From the NCBI RefSeq assembly GCF_009858335.1, contig NZ_VMSE01000001.1, positions 806,001-870,000 of the forward strand: a stretch of DNA of 64,000 nucleotides. The letters are read 5' to 3'. Made by a program: the position numbers and the translations under genes. This stretch comes from Methylovorus glucosotrophus. Lineage in GTDB: Bacteria > Pseudomonadota > Gammaproteobacteria > Burkholderiales > Methylophilaceae. Positions 1 through 8,459 of the stretch are shown one piece after another. Under the pieces are notes generated by a model that saw nothing but the letters and a program-made list of their open reading frames with translations, did no database searches and had not been told where the DNA came from. The stretch's first letter is position 1, and each line of letters starts with the position of its first letter.

Positions 1-216
1 GCCTTCGGTACCACGCAGTGGCACGCCTTTTTCGCGCAGCTTTTCACGCACGTTATCTGCAACCGCTTTGGCCTGGCGCGTGGAATTGGCGCTGGCGACG
101 ATCATGTAATTGGTCATGGAGGTCAGCTTGCGCACGTCCATCACGGTGATATCAAAGGCTTTGATATCTTCCAGCGCGTCGATGACGGCCAGTTTCATTG
201 CTTCTAGTTCTAACAT
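1..216 (-). CDS. rsfS: Ribosomal silencing factor RsfS (Iojap family), partial
   Basis: The minus strand from 216 to the window edge translates without a stop for 72 codons. The translation reads MLELEAMKLAVIDALEDIKA at the start and contains MTNYMIVASANSTRQAK, the typical N-terminal half of RsfS. In the family this protein binds ribosomal protein uL14 and blocks subunit joining during slow growth. The ATG lies directly after the panD stop codon, so the two are probably co-transcribed. The C-terminal part is outside the window. Identification rests on recognisable family motifs in a partial protein. Confidence 0.85.
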   Translation of the reverse strand, partial: MLELEAMKLAVIDALEDIKAFDITVMDVRKLTSMTNYMIVASANSTRQAKAVADNVREKLREKGVPLRGTEG

Positions 217-609
217 TCAGGCGGCCTGTGAAGATACTTGTACGGGGATTGCCTGACGCTGGTCCTTGATGCGGTTTTGCGCATCAACATACACCAGCTG
301 GGGCTTGAATTTTTCCAGCTCAACTTCGCTGTACGTGGCATAGGTCGCAATGATCAGCAAATCGCCAGGGCTTGCCTTGCGTGCAGCTGCGCCATTGACC
401 GAGATCACGCCCGAGTTGCGCTCGGCACGAATGGCATAGGTGGTGAAGCGCTCGCCATTGTTGACGTTGTAAATGTCGATCTGCTGGTACTCGCGAATAT
501 CGGCGGCGTCGAGCAATGCCTCGTCAATCGCACAGGAGCCCTCATAGTCCAGCTCCGAGTGCGTCACGCGCACACGGTGCAATTTGGATTTGAGCATGGT
601 TCTTTGCAT
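217..609 (-). CDS. panD: Aspartate 1-decarboxylase PanD
   Basis: PanD is a pyruvoyl enzyme that decarboxylates L-aspartate to beta-alanine, the amine half of pantothenate. The self-cleavage site YEGSCAID is intact, with Gly24-Ser25 in the numbering used here; Ser25 becomes the pyruvoyl group. I place the start at the ATG at 609 ([13 protein letters not shown]), which matches the family N-terminus. A longer frame could begin at a TTG at 630, but a TATAAT-like box at 642-647 would put the transcription start almost on that codon. The product is 130 residues, close to the usual 126. It is followed immediately by rsfS. panB and panC lie upstream, separated by a hydrolase gene. Confidence 0.95.
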   Translation of the reverse strand: MQRTMLKSKLHRVRVTHSELDYEGSCAIDEALLDAADIREYQQIDIYNVNNGERFTTYAIRAERNSGVISVNGAAARKASPGDLLIIATYATYSEVELEKFKPQLVYVDAQNRIKDQRQAIPVQVSSQAA

Positions 610-641
610 GGTTGGTCTGGGTTTGTTCAATTCGGCCGATC

Positions 642-647
642 ATTATA
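642..647 (-). promoter_or_regulatory. Possible -10 box of panD
   Basis: The minus strand reads TATAAT here, about 33 bases before the chosen panD ATG. The -35 region at the right spacing (TTTATT, 665-670) is poor. This is an eyeball promoter call, useful mainly for choosing the PanD start. Confidence 0.3.
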
Positions 648-759
648 AGGTAAACAACACGCTGAATAAACGAAGTTTTTAGCGCGGCGCCGACAAACGC
701 GGCCTTGCCCCTGATGATCGCCGCATCATGAATGGCGCGGATGCCGCCTTGCAGGAGGG

Positions 760-1722
760 CTAGGGCTTGCTGCCCAGTTTTTCAGATAGGCCTGCGGATT
801 GCGCGGATATAAATTTTTCCACGCGCCTGGTATAGGGGTTTTCCAGGCCAAGTTGACCATTGATCTCGCCATGGTTGAGATTCTGCTCCAGCACCTCAAC
901 GCGCACCCCGAGTTCCTGCGCCCGGCGCTGATAGCCATAGGCCTGTTCGCAGGGGTTGTCCCGACGCTGGGTGGAGCATACGGCAAGCAGGGGAAGTGAC
1001 TGCTGGGTGAGCTGCTGCAGCGGGGAGGTGGCACGCCAGTAGTTGGCGTCTTTGCCAAAGGCCTGGTCATAAAAACGTGGGTGACGGCGCTGCATGATGG
1101 TGGGGACATCCAGTGCGGCACTATCCAGCGAGATGGTTGCCAGCCAGGGCTTGGCGCCGAAGGCGGTGGCGATGGACGGCTGTGATGAAAGCAGGCTCAC
1201 CAGGTGCGCGCCTGCGGAATGGCCCATCAGAATGAGCTGGCCGGAATCACCTTTCCAGCCGGGCGCTTTTTGCTGGATCACCGAGAGGGCGAGGGCGGCA
1301 TCCTCAGCTTGTGCCAGGGGCGCAGTGTCGGGCAGCATGCGGTAGTTGAGCGAGACGAGGATGATGCCTTTGGGAACCCAGCGGGCTATTTTGTTGGTGA
1401 CTACCTTGCTGTGGGTTTTGTCGCCTATGCGCCAGGCGCCGCCGTGCACCATGACAATGATCGGGGCTTGAGCAGTGGGCGCCTGCGCGGATGGCGGCGG
1501 CAGATACACATCCATTTTTTGCAGCTTGTCCGGGCCGTAGGCAATGTCGGCCAGTAGCTTTACGCCTGCGGGAAGTGCTGTGCTGCCGTCTGCGGCATCT
1601 TCCTCTTCCATCTCGCTGCTGCGGGCATCGGCGCGCTTGTTGATCAGGTCGCGCAGGGGGCCTGCCTCCGCCATATGGCTGAGCAAGAGCAGACTGCTTA
1701 AAACCAATGCCAGCAAACGCAT
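760..1722 (-). CDS. Secreted alpha/beta hydrolase (esterase, BD-FAE-like)
   Basis: The 320-residue product begins with a signal peptide (MRLLALVLSSLLLLSHMAEA) and then an alpha/beta hydrolase of the carboxylesterase type. Visible motifs are the oxyanion-hole HGG at 93-95, the nucleophile elbow GHSAG with Ser169, and a C-terminal His284 in NLNHGEI; the acid is probably Asp255. The ATG at 1722 has GGGAG seven bases upstream; the longer frame starting at 1791 would bury the signal peptide. The substrate cannot be read from the sequence. It lies between panC and panD on the same strand, 65 bases after panC, but nothing shows a role in pantothenate synthesis. A periplasmic or outer-membrane-facing esterase is the likeliest role. 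Confidence 0.8.
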   Translation of the reverse strand: MRLLALVLSSLLLLSHMAEAGPLRDLINKRADARSSEMEEEDAADGSTALPAGVKLLADIAYGPDKLQKMDVYLPPPSAQAPTAQAPIIVMVHGGAWRIGDKTHSKVVTNKIARWVPKGIILVSLNYRMLPDTAPLAQAEDAALALSVIQQKAPGWKGDSGQLILMGHSAGAHLVSLLSSQPSIATAFGAKPWLATISLDSAALDVPTIMQRRHPRFYDQAFGKDANYWRATSPLQQLTQQSLPLLAVCSTQRRDNPCEQAYGYQRRAQELGVRVEVLEQNLNHGEINGQLGLENPYTRRVEKFISAQSAGLSEKLGSKP

Positions 1723-1787
1723 GGTGAGCTCCCGGGTGAGAGGGTTAGCGCGACCAGCCCGCTTTGGCCGCGGCCGGCTGCGATACA

Positions 1788-2630
1788 TCAAGCCTGGTGG
1801 CTTGCGCCAAATTCCAGATTGTCGATCAGCCGCGTTTTGCCCAGGCGGGCCGCGGCCAGTGCGACCAGCTGGGTATCCTTGGCGGTAGCAGGCTGCAGGG
1901 TAGATGCAGCACGCACCTCAATATAATCAACGATCCAGCCGAGCTGCGTCAAATACTGGCGCGTCTGCTCGCAGATGGCGGGGTAATCATGATTGCCTTT
2001 CTGGATAGCCTGCTTTACCAGCTGCAATGCAGCATGCAGGCGCTTGGCCTCTTGCCGTTGCGCCGGGCTGAGGTAGCCATTGCGTGAGCTCATGGCCAGG
2101 CCATCGGCCTCGCGCACGGTATCGCCGCCGATGATGCTGATTGGTAGATTGAATTGCTGCACCAGCTCGCGAATGACGCTGAGCTGCTGGTAATCTTTTT
2201 TACCGAATATGGCGACTTGCGGCTGTACCAGATTAAAGAGCTTCATCACCACGGTGGCGACCCCGGAAAAATGGCCGGGGCGGCTGGCACCACAGAGGCT
2301 GTCGGCGATAGGCGGGGCGCTGATGGTCATGGTTTGCGCGGTGGGGTACATCTCGCTGACCGAGGGCGCGAACACGACATCGACACCGGCCGCTTGCAGC
2401 CGGGCGCAATCCTGCTCCAGCGTGCGTGGGTAGTTGTCCAGATCTTCGTTGGGGCCAAACTGCAGCGGATTGACGAAAATACTGACGACCACACAGTCGC
2501 CATGTTGGCGCGCCAGGTTGACCAGATGGATGTGCCCATCATGCAGATTGCCCATGGTGGGCACAAAGCTGATGCGGGTTTCGCCAGCGAGGCGGGCGCG
2601 GAGTTCGGTAACGCTGTGTAGGATGTCCAT
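1788..2630 (-). CDS. panC: Pantothenate synthetase PanC
   Basis: PanC joins pantoate and beta-alanine with ATP through a pantoyl-adenylate intermediate in the cytoplasm. The 280-residue protein has the nucleotidyl-transferase signature: PTMGNLHDGHIHLV at about 24-37 (HIGH-type motif), FVNPLQFGPNEDLDNYPRT, and the KDYQQL loop followed by DGLAMSSRNGYLS (KMSKS equivalent). The length is normal for the family. It starts at an ATG 26 bases after panB and is followed by the secreted hydrolase. Confidence 0.96.
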   Translation of the reverse strand: MDILHSVTELRARLAGETRISFVPTMGNLHDGHIHLVNLARQHGDCVVVSIFVNPLQFGPNEDLDNYPRTLEQDCARLQAAGVDVVFAPSVSEMYPTAQTMTISAPPIADSLCGASRPGHFSGVATVVMKLFNLVQPQVAIFGKKDYQQLSVIRELVQQFNLPISIIGGDTVREADGLAMSSRNGYLSPAQRQEAKRLHAALQLVKQAIQKGNHDYPAICEQTRQYLTQLGWIVDYIEVRAASTLQPATAKDTQLVALAAARLGKTRLIDNLEFGASHQA

Positions 2631-2656
2631 AAATGCTCGATGGAGAATGGCCAGGC

Positions 2657-3469
2657 TTAGTAAGCGTGGGCCACGGAGGGGAATTCGCCGGATTTGACCG
2701 CCTGCACGTAACGGCTAACGGCTTCCTGAATGCTGGTGCTTTCCTGCAGAAAATTGCGCACGAAACGCGGCGATTTGAAGCTGCCCGGATCTTTGTCAGC
2801 CGGTCCGGTGTAAATGCCCAGCAGATCCTGAATCACCAGCACCTGGCCGCTACAGTCCGCACCTGCGCCTATGCCTATGGTGGGCGCGGCAATGCGCCGG
2901 GTAATTTCGGCAGCCAGCGCGGCGGGCACCATTTCCATCAATACCAGGCATACACCTGCTGCGCTCATGGCCTCGGCATCCGCCATGATCTGGCTGGCGC
3001 TATCTTCGGTTTTGCCTTGAATCTTGTAGCCGCCCAGCTGCTTGACAGATTGCGGGGTGAAGCCCAGATGCGCACACACCGGTATGCCATGCGCGACCAG
3101 ATGGCGGGCTGTCGCCACCATGTGGCCGCCGCCTTCGATCTTGACGATATGGGCACCCGCGGCGATCAATTGTCTGGCGTTATCCAGCGCTTCTTCGGGG
3201 CTACTTTCATAGCTGCCATATGGCATGTCGGTCATGATCAGGGTGTGGCGGCTACCGGCGGCTACGCTGCGGGTGTGGTAGACCATATCCTGCATGCTCA
3301 CGCTCAGGGTATCGGTTGCGCCTTGCAATACCATGCCCAGTGAATCGCCGACCAGCAGCACATCCACGCCAGCGGCTTCCATCAGCTTGGCAAAGCTGGC
3401 GTCATAGCAGGTCAGCATGGCGATTTTTTCGCCGCGCGCTGCCATGGTCTGTAAATCGTGTACGGTCAC
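2657..3469 (-). CDS. panB: 3-methyl-2-oxobutanoate hydroxymethyltransferase PanB
   Basis: PanB transfers a hydroxymethyl group from methylene-tetrahydrofolate to alpha-ketoisovalerate, making ketopantoate. The 270-residue protein shows the family blocks MLTCYDASFAKLMEAAGVD, VGDSLGMVLQG, VKIEGGGHM, PVCAHLGFTPQS and PTIGIGAG. The start codon is GTG at 3469, two bases after the stop of the deoxynucleoside kinase gene, so translation is probably coupled. panB, panC and panD together give the full beta-alanine plus pantoate route except ketopantoate reductase, which is not in the window. Confidence 0.95.
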   Translation of the reverse strand: MTVHDLQTMAARGEKIAMLTCYDASFAKLMEAAGVDVLLVGDSLGMVLQGATDTLSVSMQDMVYHTRSVAAGSRHTLIMTDMPYGSYESSPEEALDNARQLIAAGAHIVKIEGGGHMVATARHLVAHGIPVCAHLGFTPQSVKQLGGYKIQGKTEDSASQIMADAEAMSAAGVCLVLMEMVPAALAAEITRRIAAPTIGIGAGADCSGQVLVIQDLLGIYTGPADKDPGSFKSPRFVRNFLQESTSIQEAVSRYVQAVKSGEFPSVAHAY

Positions 3470-3471
3470 GC

Positions 3472-4119
3472 CTATTCCAGGTTGGGGTTGAAAAATTCGC
3501 GACGGCCCCGCATCTGCAAGGTGCGCTCGATCAGCAGGTCCAGCGCACCTTCGCGCTTGGTGATGTCGAGATTTTCATTATTGACGATGAGCACGGGCGC
3601 GGCATCGTACTGGTGGAAAAATTCGCTGTAAGCATCGGCCAGCCGCTTCAGGTATTCGCGCGGAATCTCCTGCTCATAGCTGATATTGCGCTGATTGACG
3701 CGTTCAGCCAGCGCATCGACGGGGGTTTGCAGGTAGATCACCAGATCAGGCGTCGATACCTGCACTTGCAGGTGCTGGTAGATCTGGCGATAGAGGGCAA
3801 ACTCTTCGTCATCCAGATTCATGCGGGCAAACAGCGGGTCTTTTTCCAGAAAGAAATCGGCGATGGTGGCTTTGCCAAACAGGTCGCGCTGGCTCAGGTC
3901 GCGGATTTGTTCGCAACGCTGAAATAGAAAGAATAGCTGCGTAGGCAAAGCGTAACGTGGCGCATCCAGATAAAACCGCGGCAGGAAGGGATTGCTCTCG
4001 GCATTTTCCAGCAGCAAATTGACGGAGAATTTATCTGCCAGCTTGCGCGCAAGCGTGGTTTTGCCACTGCCTATCGGGCCTTCAATGACGATATAGGGAA
4101 ATTTGTCGATCAAACTCAT
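3472..4119 (-). CDS. Deoxynucleoside kinase (deoxyadenosine/deoxyguanosine kinase type)
   Basis: The 215-residue protein has a P-loop at residues 14-21 (GPIGSGKT) and the deoxynucleoside kinase pattern LLLENAESNPFLPRFY followed by FFLFQRCEQI and a VIYLQTPVDAL segment. The family phosphorylates deoxynucleosides for salvage. The base preference cannot be told from sequence alone. It sits between folK and panB with spacings of 2-4 bases, an arrangement I recognise as common in betaproteobacteria. Confidence 0.87.
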   Translation of the reverse strand: MSLIDKFPYIVIEGPIGSGKTTLARKLADKFSVNLLLENAESNPFLPRFYLDAPRYALPTQLFFLFQRCEQIRDLSQRDLFGKATIADFFLEKDPLFARMNLDDEEFALYRQIYQHLQVQVSTPDLVIYLQTPVDALAERVNQRNISYEQEIPREYLKRLADAYSEFFHQYDAAPVLIVNNENLDITKREGALDLLIERTLQMRGRREFFNPNLE

Positions 4120-4123
4120 GGTG

Positions 4124-4612
4124 CTAACCTTCAGCCTTTACTTTGATAACGCCTTGATCGCCGCAAGCTTTAGCCAGCTCGCTGGCCGTGCCGTATTGCC
4201 CGATCCTGAGCTCAGGCGTAATCTCGGCCAGCGGCAGCATGACAAATCCACGTTCATGCATGCGCGGATGCGGCAGCGTCAGCTCGGTGGTCTGCATCTG
4301 CACATCTTCATATAGCAGCAGATCGAGGTCCAGCACGCGCGGCGCATTGGGGAAAGGCCGCTCGCGGCCGTACTGGTTTTCCAGTGCCAGCAGGGCGCGC
4401 AGCAGGGCAATCGGCGTCAGCGTGGTGTTTACCTCGGCAACCGCGTTGATGAAATCAGGCTGGTTGTCGTAACCCACAGGCGCGGTGCGATAAAGCGATG
4501 AAGGGCGAACCACCTGCGTCTCTGGCAAGGTGTTCAGCGCGGTTAGCGCCGAACTCACCTGCGCTTGCGGATCCTTGAGGTTGCTGCCCAGTGCTACAAA
4601 GGCGCGACTCAT
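4124..4612 (-). CDS. folK: Hydroxymethyl-dihydropterin pyrophosphokinase FolK
   Basis: FolK transfers pyrophosphate from ATP to 6-hydroxymethyl-7,8-dihydropterin in folate synthesis. The 162-residue protein has the N-terminal FVALGSNLKDP, the pterin-binding SSLYRTAPVGYDNQPDFINAV region (split over about residues 39-59), ENQYGRERPFPNAPRVLDLD with the metal-binding DLDLL, and PHPRMHERGFVMLPL. All are typical. Its ATG overlaps the pcnB stop by four bases (ATGA-type overlap), which argues for translational coupling. Confidence 0.96.
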   Translation of the reverse strand: MSRAFVALGSNLKDPQAQVSSALTALNTLPETQVVRPSSLYRTAPVGYDNQPDFINAVAEVNTTLTPIALLRALLALENQYGRERPFPNAPRVLDLDLLLYEDVQMQTTELTLPHPRMHERGFVMLPLAEITPELRIGQYGTASELAKACGDQGVIKVKAEG

Positions 4613-5976
4613 GCCGCTTCAGGTTTGGCCGCCGGTTTTTTGCGTGAACGGCGGCGACGTTTCTTGGGTTCGGCGGTGGCAGGCTGCAGCATGGTGCTGC
4701 GCTGTTCGCCATCGGTATTGGCAAAGTCAGTCCACCATTGGCCCAGTTCCATGGGTAACTCGCCTGACTCGCAGCGCAACAGCAGGAAGTCATAAGCGGC
4801 ACGGTAACGTGGATGCTCCAGCAATGCGTAGGGACGCTTGCCCGAACGTTGCTCAAAGCGCGGCTGCATGCCCCAGATTTCCTTCATGGTGGTGCTGTAG
4901 CGCTTGTGTATGGCGAGTTTCTCCGCCTGAATGTCGCACACCTCATGCATGGCGAGATGCAGCGCAGGGATAGGGCGCTCGCCATTGTCCTGATATTGCT
5001 GCCAGGCGGTGAGAACCTCATGCCAGAGCAGTGTGGCAAACAGAAAGCTGGGCGACACTGGCTTGTCCTGCAGCACGCGCTCATCGGTATTTTTCAGCGC
5101 CAGCGTGACAAAACGCTCACCCATGGGCTGTTCCAGTACGACATCGAGCAGAGGCAGCAAGCCATGATGCAGCCCATGCTGACGCAAGGCCTTGACGCTT
5201 TCCATGGCATGGCCGGAAAGGAACAGCTTGAGCATTTCATCAAACAGGCGCGAAGCGGGGACTTCCTGCAGTTCGTCAGCCAGTTTGGGGATAGGCGCTT
5301 CGGTGGCTTTATCCAGCTTGAGGCCGAGCTTGGCCGACAGGCGGATGGCGCGCAGCATGCGCACCGGGTCTTCGCGGTAGCGCGTGACCGGGTCACCTAT
5401 CATGCGCAGGATGCCGGCCTGGATATCTTCGTAACCATGGTGAAAGTCCAGCACATCTTCGCTGGAGGGATCGTAATACAAGGCGTTGGCGGTAAAGTCG
5501 CGCCGCAGGGCATCGTCTTCCTGGCTGCCGAATACGTTATCGCGCAGAATGCGGCCGCTGTCGGCAATCTTGGCATCGCCATCGTCATTCAGGTGGCTGC
5601 CGCGGAAGGTGGATACCTCCACCGTTTCATCACCAAACAGGACATGCACGAGGCGAAAGCGCCGACCAATGATGCGCGAGCGACGGAACACGCGGTTTAC
5701 CTGCTCGGGCGTGGCATTGGTCGCGACATCAAAATCCTTGGGGCGCTTTTTCAGCAGCAGATCGCGCACGGCGCCGCCGACGATGAATGCCTCAAACCCG
5801 GCTTTTTGCAGGCCTTCGGTGGTTTTGATAGCCCCTGTACTCAGCAGTTTGCGGTTGATTTTATGCGTCTTGACCGGAATGCGATTGACGGAACCGCTGG
5901 TTTTAGCGGTACGCGTGCCAGCTTTGGGGGAAGAGGGTGAGCCTTTAAAAACGCGTTGCAGCAGTTTTCTGATCAT
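4609..5976 (-). CDS. pcnB: Poly(A) polymerase I PcnB
   Basis: PcnB adds poly(A) tails to RNA 3' ends and so promotes decay. The 455-residue protein has the class II nucleotidyltransferase core: VGGAVRDLLL at 66-75, then the DxD pair at Asp81 and Asp83 in KDFDVATNA, followed by RRSRIIGRRFRLVHV and TFRGSH. RREDPVRMLRAIR-type sequence (REDPVRMLRAIRLSAKL) marks the helical body. The C-terminus is strongly basic (KKRRRRSRKK) as in proteobacterial PcnB rather than CCA-adding enzymes. It is the first gene of the leftward group pcnB-folK-kinase-panB-panC. Confidence 0.93.
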   Translation of the reverse strand: MIRKLLQRVFKGSPSSPKAGTRTAKTSGSVNRIPVKTHKINRKLLSTGAIKTTEGLQKAGFEAFIVGGAVRDLLLKKRPKDFDVATNATPEQVNRVFRRSRIIGRRFRLVHVLFGDETVEVSTFRGSHLNDDGDAKIADSGRILRDNVFGSQEDDALRRDFTANALYYDPSSEDVLDFHHGYEDIQAGILRMIGDPVTRYREDPVRMLRAIRLSAKLGLKLDKATEAPIPKLADELQEVPASRLFDEMLKLFLSGHAMESVKALRQHGLHHGLLPLLDVVLEQPMGERFVTLALKNTDERVLQDKPVSPSFLFATLLWHEVLTAWQQYQDNGERPIPALHLAMHEVCDIQAEKLAIHKRYSTTMKEIWGMQPRFEQRSGKRPYALLEHPRYRAAYDFLLLRCESGELPMELGQWWTDFANTDGEQRSTMLQPATAEPKKRRRRSRKKPAAKPEAA

Positions 5977-6094
5977 TATGAAGTTTAGCCTGAGGTCCAG
6001 AAGCGCTAAATGATGCGATTATAGCCTAAGGTGTTGCGGATATGTTGGCAGCGCAGGCTAATTCCTGCGCGCCGGTTCGCGAGGGGGATGGCTC

Positions 6095-6499
6095 TCAGGA
6101 AAGTTTGCTGCTGACCCACATGCCGCCCAGCATGGCGGCGGTGAAAATCAGGGGCTGGGTGTAATCGCTCAACAGGCTGGCAATGGCCGGGCCTGGGCAG
6201 TAGCCAGCCAGCCCCCAGCCGATGCCAAACAGCAGGCTGCCGCCCAGCAGTTTTTTATCAATCTCCTGACTGGTGGGCAACTGCATGGTATTGCCTAATA
6301 AGCTGGTTTTGCGCGATTTGGCATAAGCAAATGCAAACACGCCGACCAGGATGGCACCGCCCATCACCAGGCCGAGCGAAGGGTCCCAATGGCCGAAAAT
6401 ATCCAGAAAGCCGATGACCTTGGCTGGGTTGGTCATGCCGGAAATGATGAGGCCCAGTCCGAAGATCAGGCCGGAAACAAACGCGGTCAATAAGCGCAT
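6095..6499 (-). CDS. YeeE/YedE-family sulfur transporter, C-terminal half (DUF6691-type)
   Basis: This 134-residue membrane protein has four hydrophobic segments and the family signature ISGMTNPAKVIGFLDIFG, then GWGLAGYCPGP with a conserved cysteine. Together with the next upstream gene it forms the two halves of a YeeE/YedE (sulphur transport) protein; single-chain members import thiosulfate through conserved cysteines. I use the ATG at 6499. A longer frame running to 6757 is out of phase with the upstream gene and overlaps it, so I reject it. The genes are 23 bases apart and surely one operon. The substrate here (thiosulfate or other reduced sulfur) is inferred. Confidence 0.82.
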   Translation of the reverse strand: MRLLTAFVSGLIFGLGLIISGMTNPAKVIGFLDIFGHWDPSLGLVMGGAILVGVFAFAYAKSRKTSLLGNTMQLPTSQEIDKKLLGGSLLFGIGWGLAGYCPGPAIASLLSDYTQPLIFTAAMLGGMWVSSKLS

Positions 6500-6522
6500 G
6501 GTGGTTGTCCAGTCAGGGAAGC

Positions 6523-6951
6523 TTATGCCAGCAGGTGGCGAATGACAGACACAGTGACGATGCCTGCCAGCATGAAGGTAATGGTCGCCGCCAGGGAGCG
6601 CAATGACAGCCGTGAAAGGCCGCATACGCCGTGCCCGCTGGTGCAGCCCGAAGCCAGGCGTGTGCCTATGCCGACCAGCAAACCGGCGATGATGAGGCGC
6701 GCATGACCTGCTTCTATCTGGGCTTCCGGCAGTGGGGCTGCCAGGCTGTAAAACCATGGCGCCAACACCAGGCCCAATACAAACAGCAGGGACCAGGCGC
6801 TTTCCTTGCCCCAGCCTTGCAGCAGGCGGCCCAATATGCCGCTTACCCCGGCAATGCGGCCGTTGAGGAGGATCAGCATGGCGGCGGCCACGCCAATCAG
6901 CAAGCCGCCAACAAAGGCGGGGACAGGGGTGAAGTTTGCCCAGGCTATCAT
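6523..6951 (-). CDS. YeeE/YedE-family sulfur transporter, N-terminal half
   Basis: The 142-residue membrane protein has about four transmembrane helices and the motif GTRLASGCTSGHGVCG, with two cysteines, which is diagnostic for YeeE/YedE proteins. The ATG at 6951 has AGGAA six bases upstream. It pairs with the downstream gene as the split form of this transporter. In many bacteria such pairs sit beside a persulfide dioxygenase and a BigR-type regulator; neither is here. The position two kilobases from a sulfate-transport operon fits a sulfur role. Confidence 0.82.
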   Translation of the reverse strand: MIAWANFTPVPAFVGGLLIGVAAAMLILLNGRIAGVSGILGRLLQGWGKESAWSLLFVLGLVLAPWFYSLAAPLPEAQIEAGHARLIIAGLLVGIGTRLASGCTSGHGVCGLSRLSLRSLAATITFMLAGIVTVSVIRHLLA

Positions 6952-7035
6952 GAGGGTTCCTAAATAAAGGGACGGCGGATGGCGGCTATTCTAGGCCAAA
7001 GCACGCCATCTGTCCGCACACCTTGTCCATGCTTT

Positions 7036-8322
7036 TTACAGTGCCCAGCTGTAAGCAACGCCCAGCGAATCCTGGTACATCTTGAGGTTGACGTCGCCAC
7101 CCCCAAACGCGGCAGGAATGGAGCCACTACCCTTGATTTCGTTTTCAAAGGCATGGGTATAGCTGAATGACAGCTCGCTGCTATTGGCAAATTTCCAGGT
7201 GGCGCCAAGGGAGACATGGTCTTCCACCACTGCCGGGGCCAGCGTATTGAACAAGGTCTGGCTGCTGGGGATGGGTTGGTTGACGTGGTTGTAACCTGCG
7301 CGCAGGGTCAGTTGTTCGCTGTAGGCATACAGCGCGCCCAGTTTGAAGACGGTGGCATCTTTCCAGCCAAAGCCTGCGCCGTTATCCGTACCTAGTTGCG
7401 CGGTAAAGAAGTTGGCGATGCTGGCGCCGACCGCATCGACCTCGCTATAGCGTATGCGCTGGATGTCGCCCGCCAGCGTGAGCGCAGGGGTGGCCTTGAC
7501 GGCAATGCCCACGCCAAAGTTGGCGGGAATGTCAAAATCGCCCTGTTCGGCAAACAGGCCTTTGTAGCGGTCAAACCTGGTCATGTAGGTGCGGGTCTGG
7601 TAATGCGCACCCAGGGTCACCTGGTCGTTGATCTTGCCTTGCCAGCCAAGATGCAGGCCTGCGCCGTAGGAGCTGTCTGCGCCTTTATTGGTGACATGGT
7701 CCGGCGATGATGAAAAGGAGCTATTGGCAAAGTTTTGCAGGCCCTTGGCTTCAAAACGCTGATAGGCCAGGTTGAGGCCGATACCTATGGATTGGGTCGG
7801 ACTCAGTTTCCAGGCAATGGTGGGCGTGACGAAGGCCTGAATGAAGTTGACCCCTACCCGGCTACCGGTGTTATTAAACAGGGGAAAGCCATTTTTGTAG
7901 TCGGTGTTCATGCCGCCATTGCCATACAGGGCGACACCGATGGTAGTGGTGTCACTCAGCTGCTTGCTGTAACCAAACTCCGGGATCAGAAAGTTCTTGG
8001 TGTCATTACCGTCGTACTTGCCATTGATGGGGAATGTACTGCCCTCGATTTCAGCATCGCGTACCGGTCTGAACCAGGTGGCGCCGATGTCCAGGCGATT
8101 GCCAATGGCGGCCAGGCCTGCCGGGTTGGCGGCGATGCTCAAGGTGTCTTGCGGCAATGCAATGCCGACGCCGCCCGCGCCTTGTGCCTTGACGCCATAG
8201 CCATGGGAAAAATAGCCATCGGTGGCGTGGGCCTGCAGGGGAATGGCTGTGCCCAGAGCCAGCCATAGTAAAGAAGACGAAGAGGCAGACAATGCCTGGA
8301 ATACCGGATGTGATTTGCTCAT
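7036..8322 (-). CDS. FadL/OmpP1-family outer-membrane transport protein
   Basis: The 428-residue protein starts with a signal sequence ending near LQAHA and then the FadL hatch-domain pattern ATDGYFSHGYGVKAQGAGG, with the asparagine-proline SIAANPAGLA that follows. The remainder is alternating beta-strand sequence with many Gly/Asn turns and a C-terminal aromatic-poor strand ending SWAL. FadL relatives carry long-chain fatty acids or aromatic hydrocarbons across the outer membrane; the ligand here is unknown. It is a separate unit after the terminator of the cysTWA operon. Confidence 0.87.
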   Translation of the reverse strand: MSKSHPVFQALSASSSSLLWLALGTAIPLQAHATDGYFSHGYGVKAQGAGGVGIALPQDTLSIAANPAGLAAIGNRLDIGATWFRPVRDAEIEGSTFPINGKYDGNDTKNFLIPEFGYSKQLSDTTTIGVALYGNGGMNTDYKNGFPLFNNTGSRVGVNFIQAFVTPTIAWKLSPTQSIGIGLNLAYQRFEAKGLQNFANSSFSSSPDHVTNKGADSSYGAGLHLGWQGKINDQVTLGAHYQTRTYMTRFDRYKGLFAEQGDFDIPANFGVGIAVKATPALTLAGDIQRIRYSEVDAVGASIANFFTAQLGTDNGAGFGWKDATVFKLGALYAYSEQLTLRAGYNHVNQPIPSSQTLFNTLAPAVVEDHVSLGATWKFANSSELSFSYTHAFENEIKGSGSIPAAFGGGDVNLKMYQDSLGVAYSWAL

Positions 8323-8376
8323 GATGATTCCCTGTTGATTGGTGTTATGTGCGGTCGGCTTTGATAGCGCGACTCG

Positions 8377-8410
8377 AAAAAAAAGAGGCTAGTACTTGCG
8401 TACTAGCCTC
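8377..8410 (-). terminator. Terminator of the cysTWA operon
   Basis: A perfect 11-base-pair stem (8385-8395 with 8400-8410, loop of four) is followed on the minus strand by eight consecutive T residues (8384 to 8377). It lies 50 bases after the cysA stop. This is a textbook rho-independent terminator. Confidence 0.95.
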
Positions 8411-8459
8411 CAGTGGTCTGGTTGGCCTGGGATTCAGGTCAGGTGTTTAGCTGGTGTGT

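Noticed and set aside
4813..5940. 375-codon plus-strand frame
   Set aside because: Antisense to pcnB, a clear gene; a codon-bias shadow.
6500..6757. N-terminal extension of the second YeeE-type gene
   Set aside because: The extra part is an out-of-phase reading of the upstream YeeE-type gene; the ATG at 6499 fits the family.
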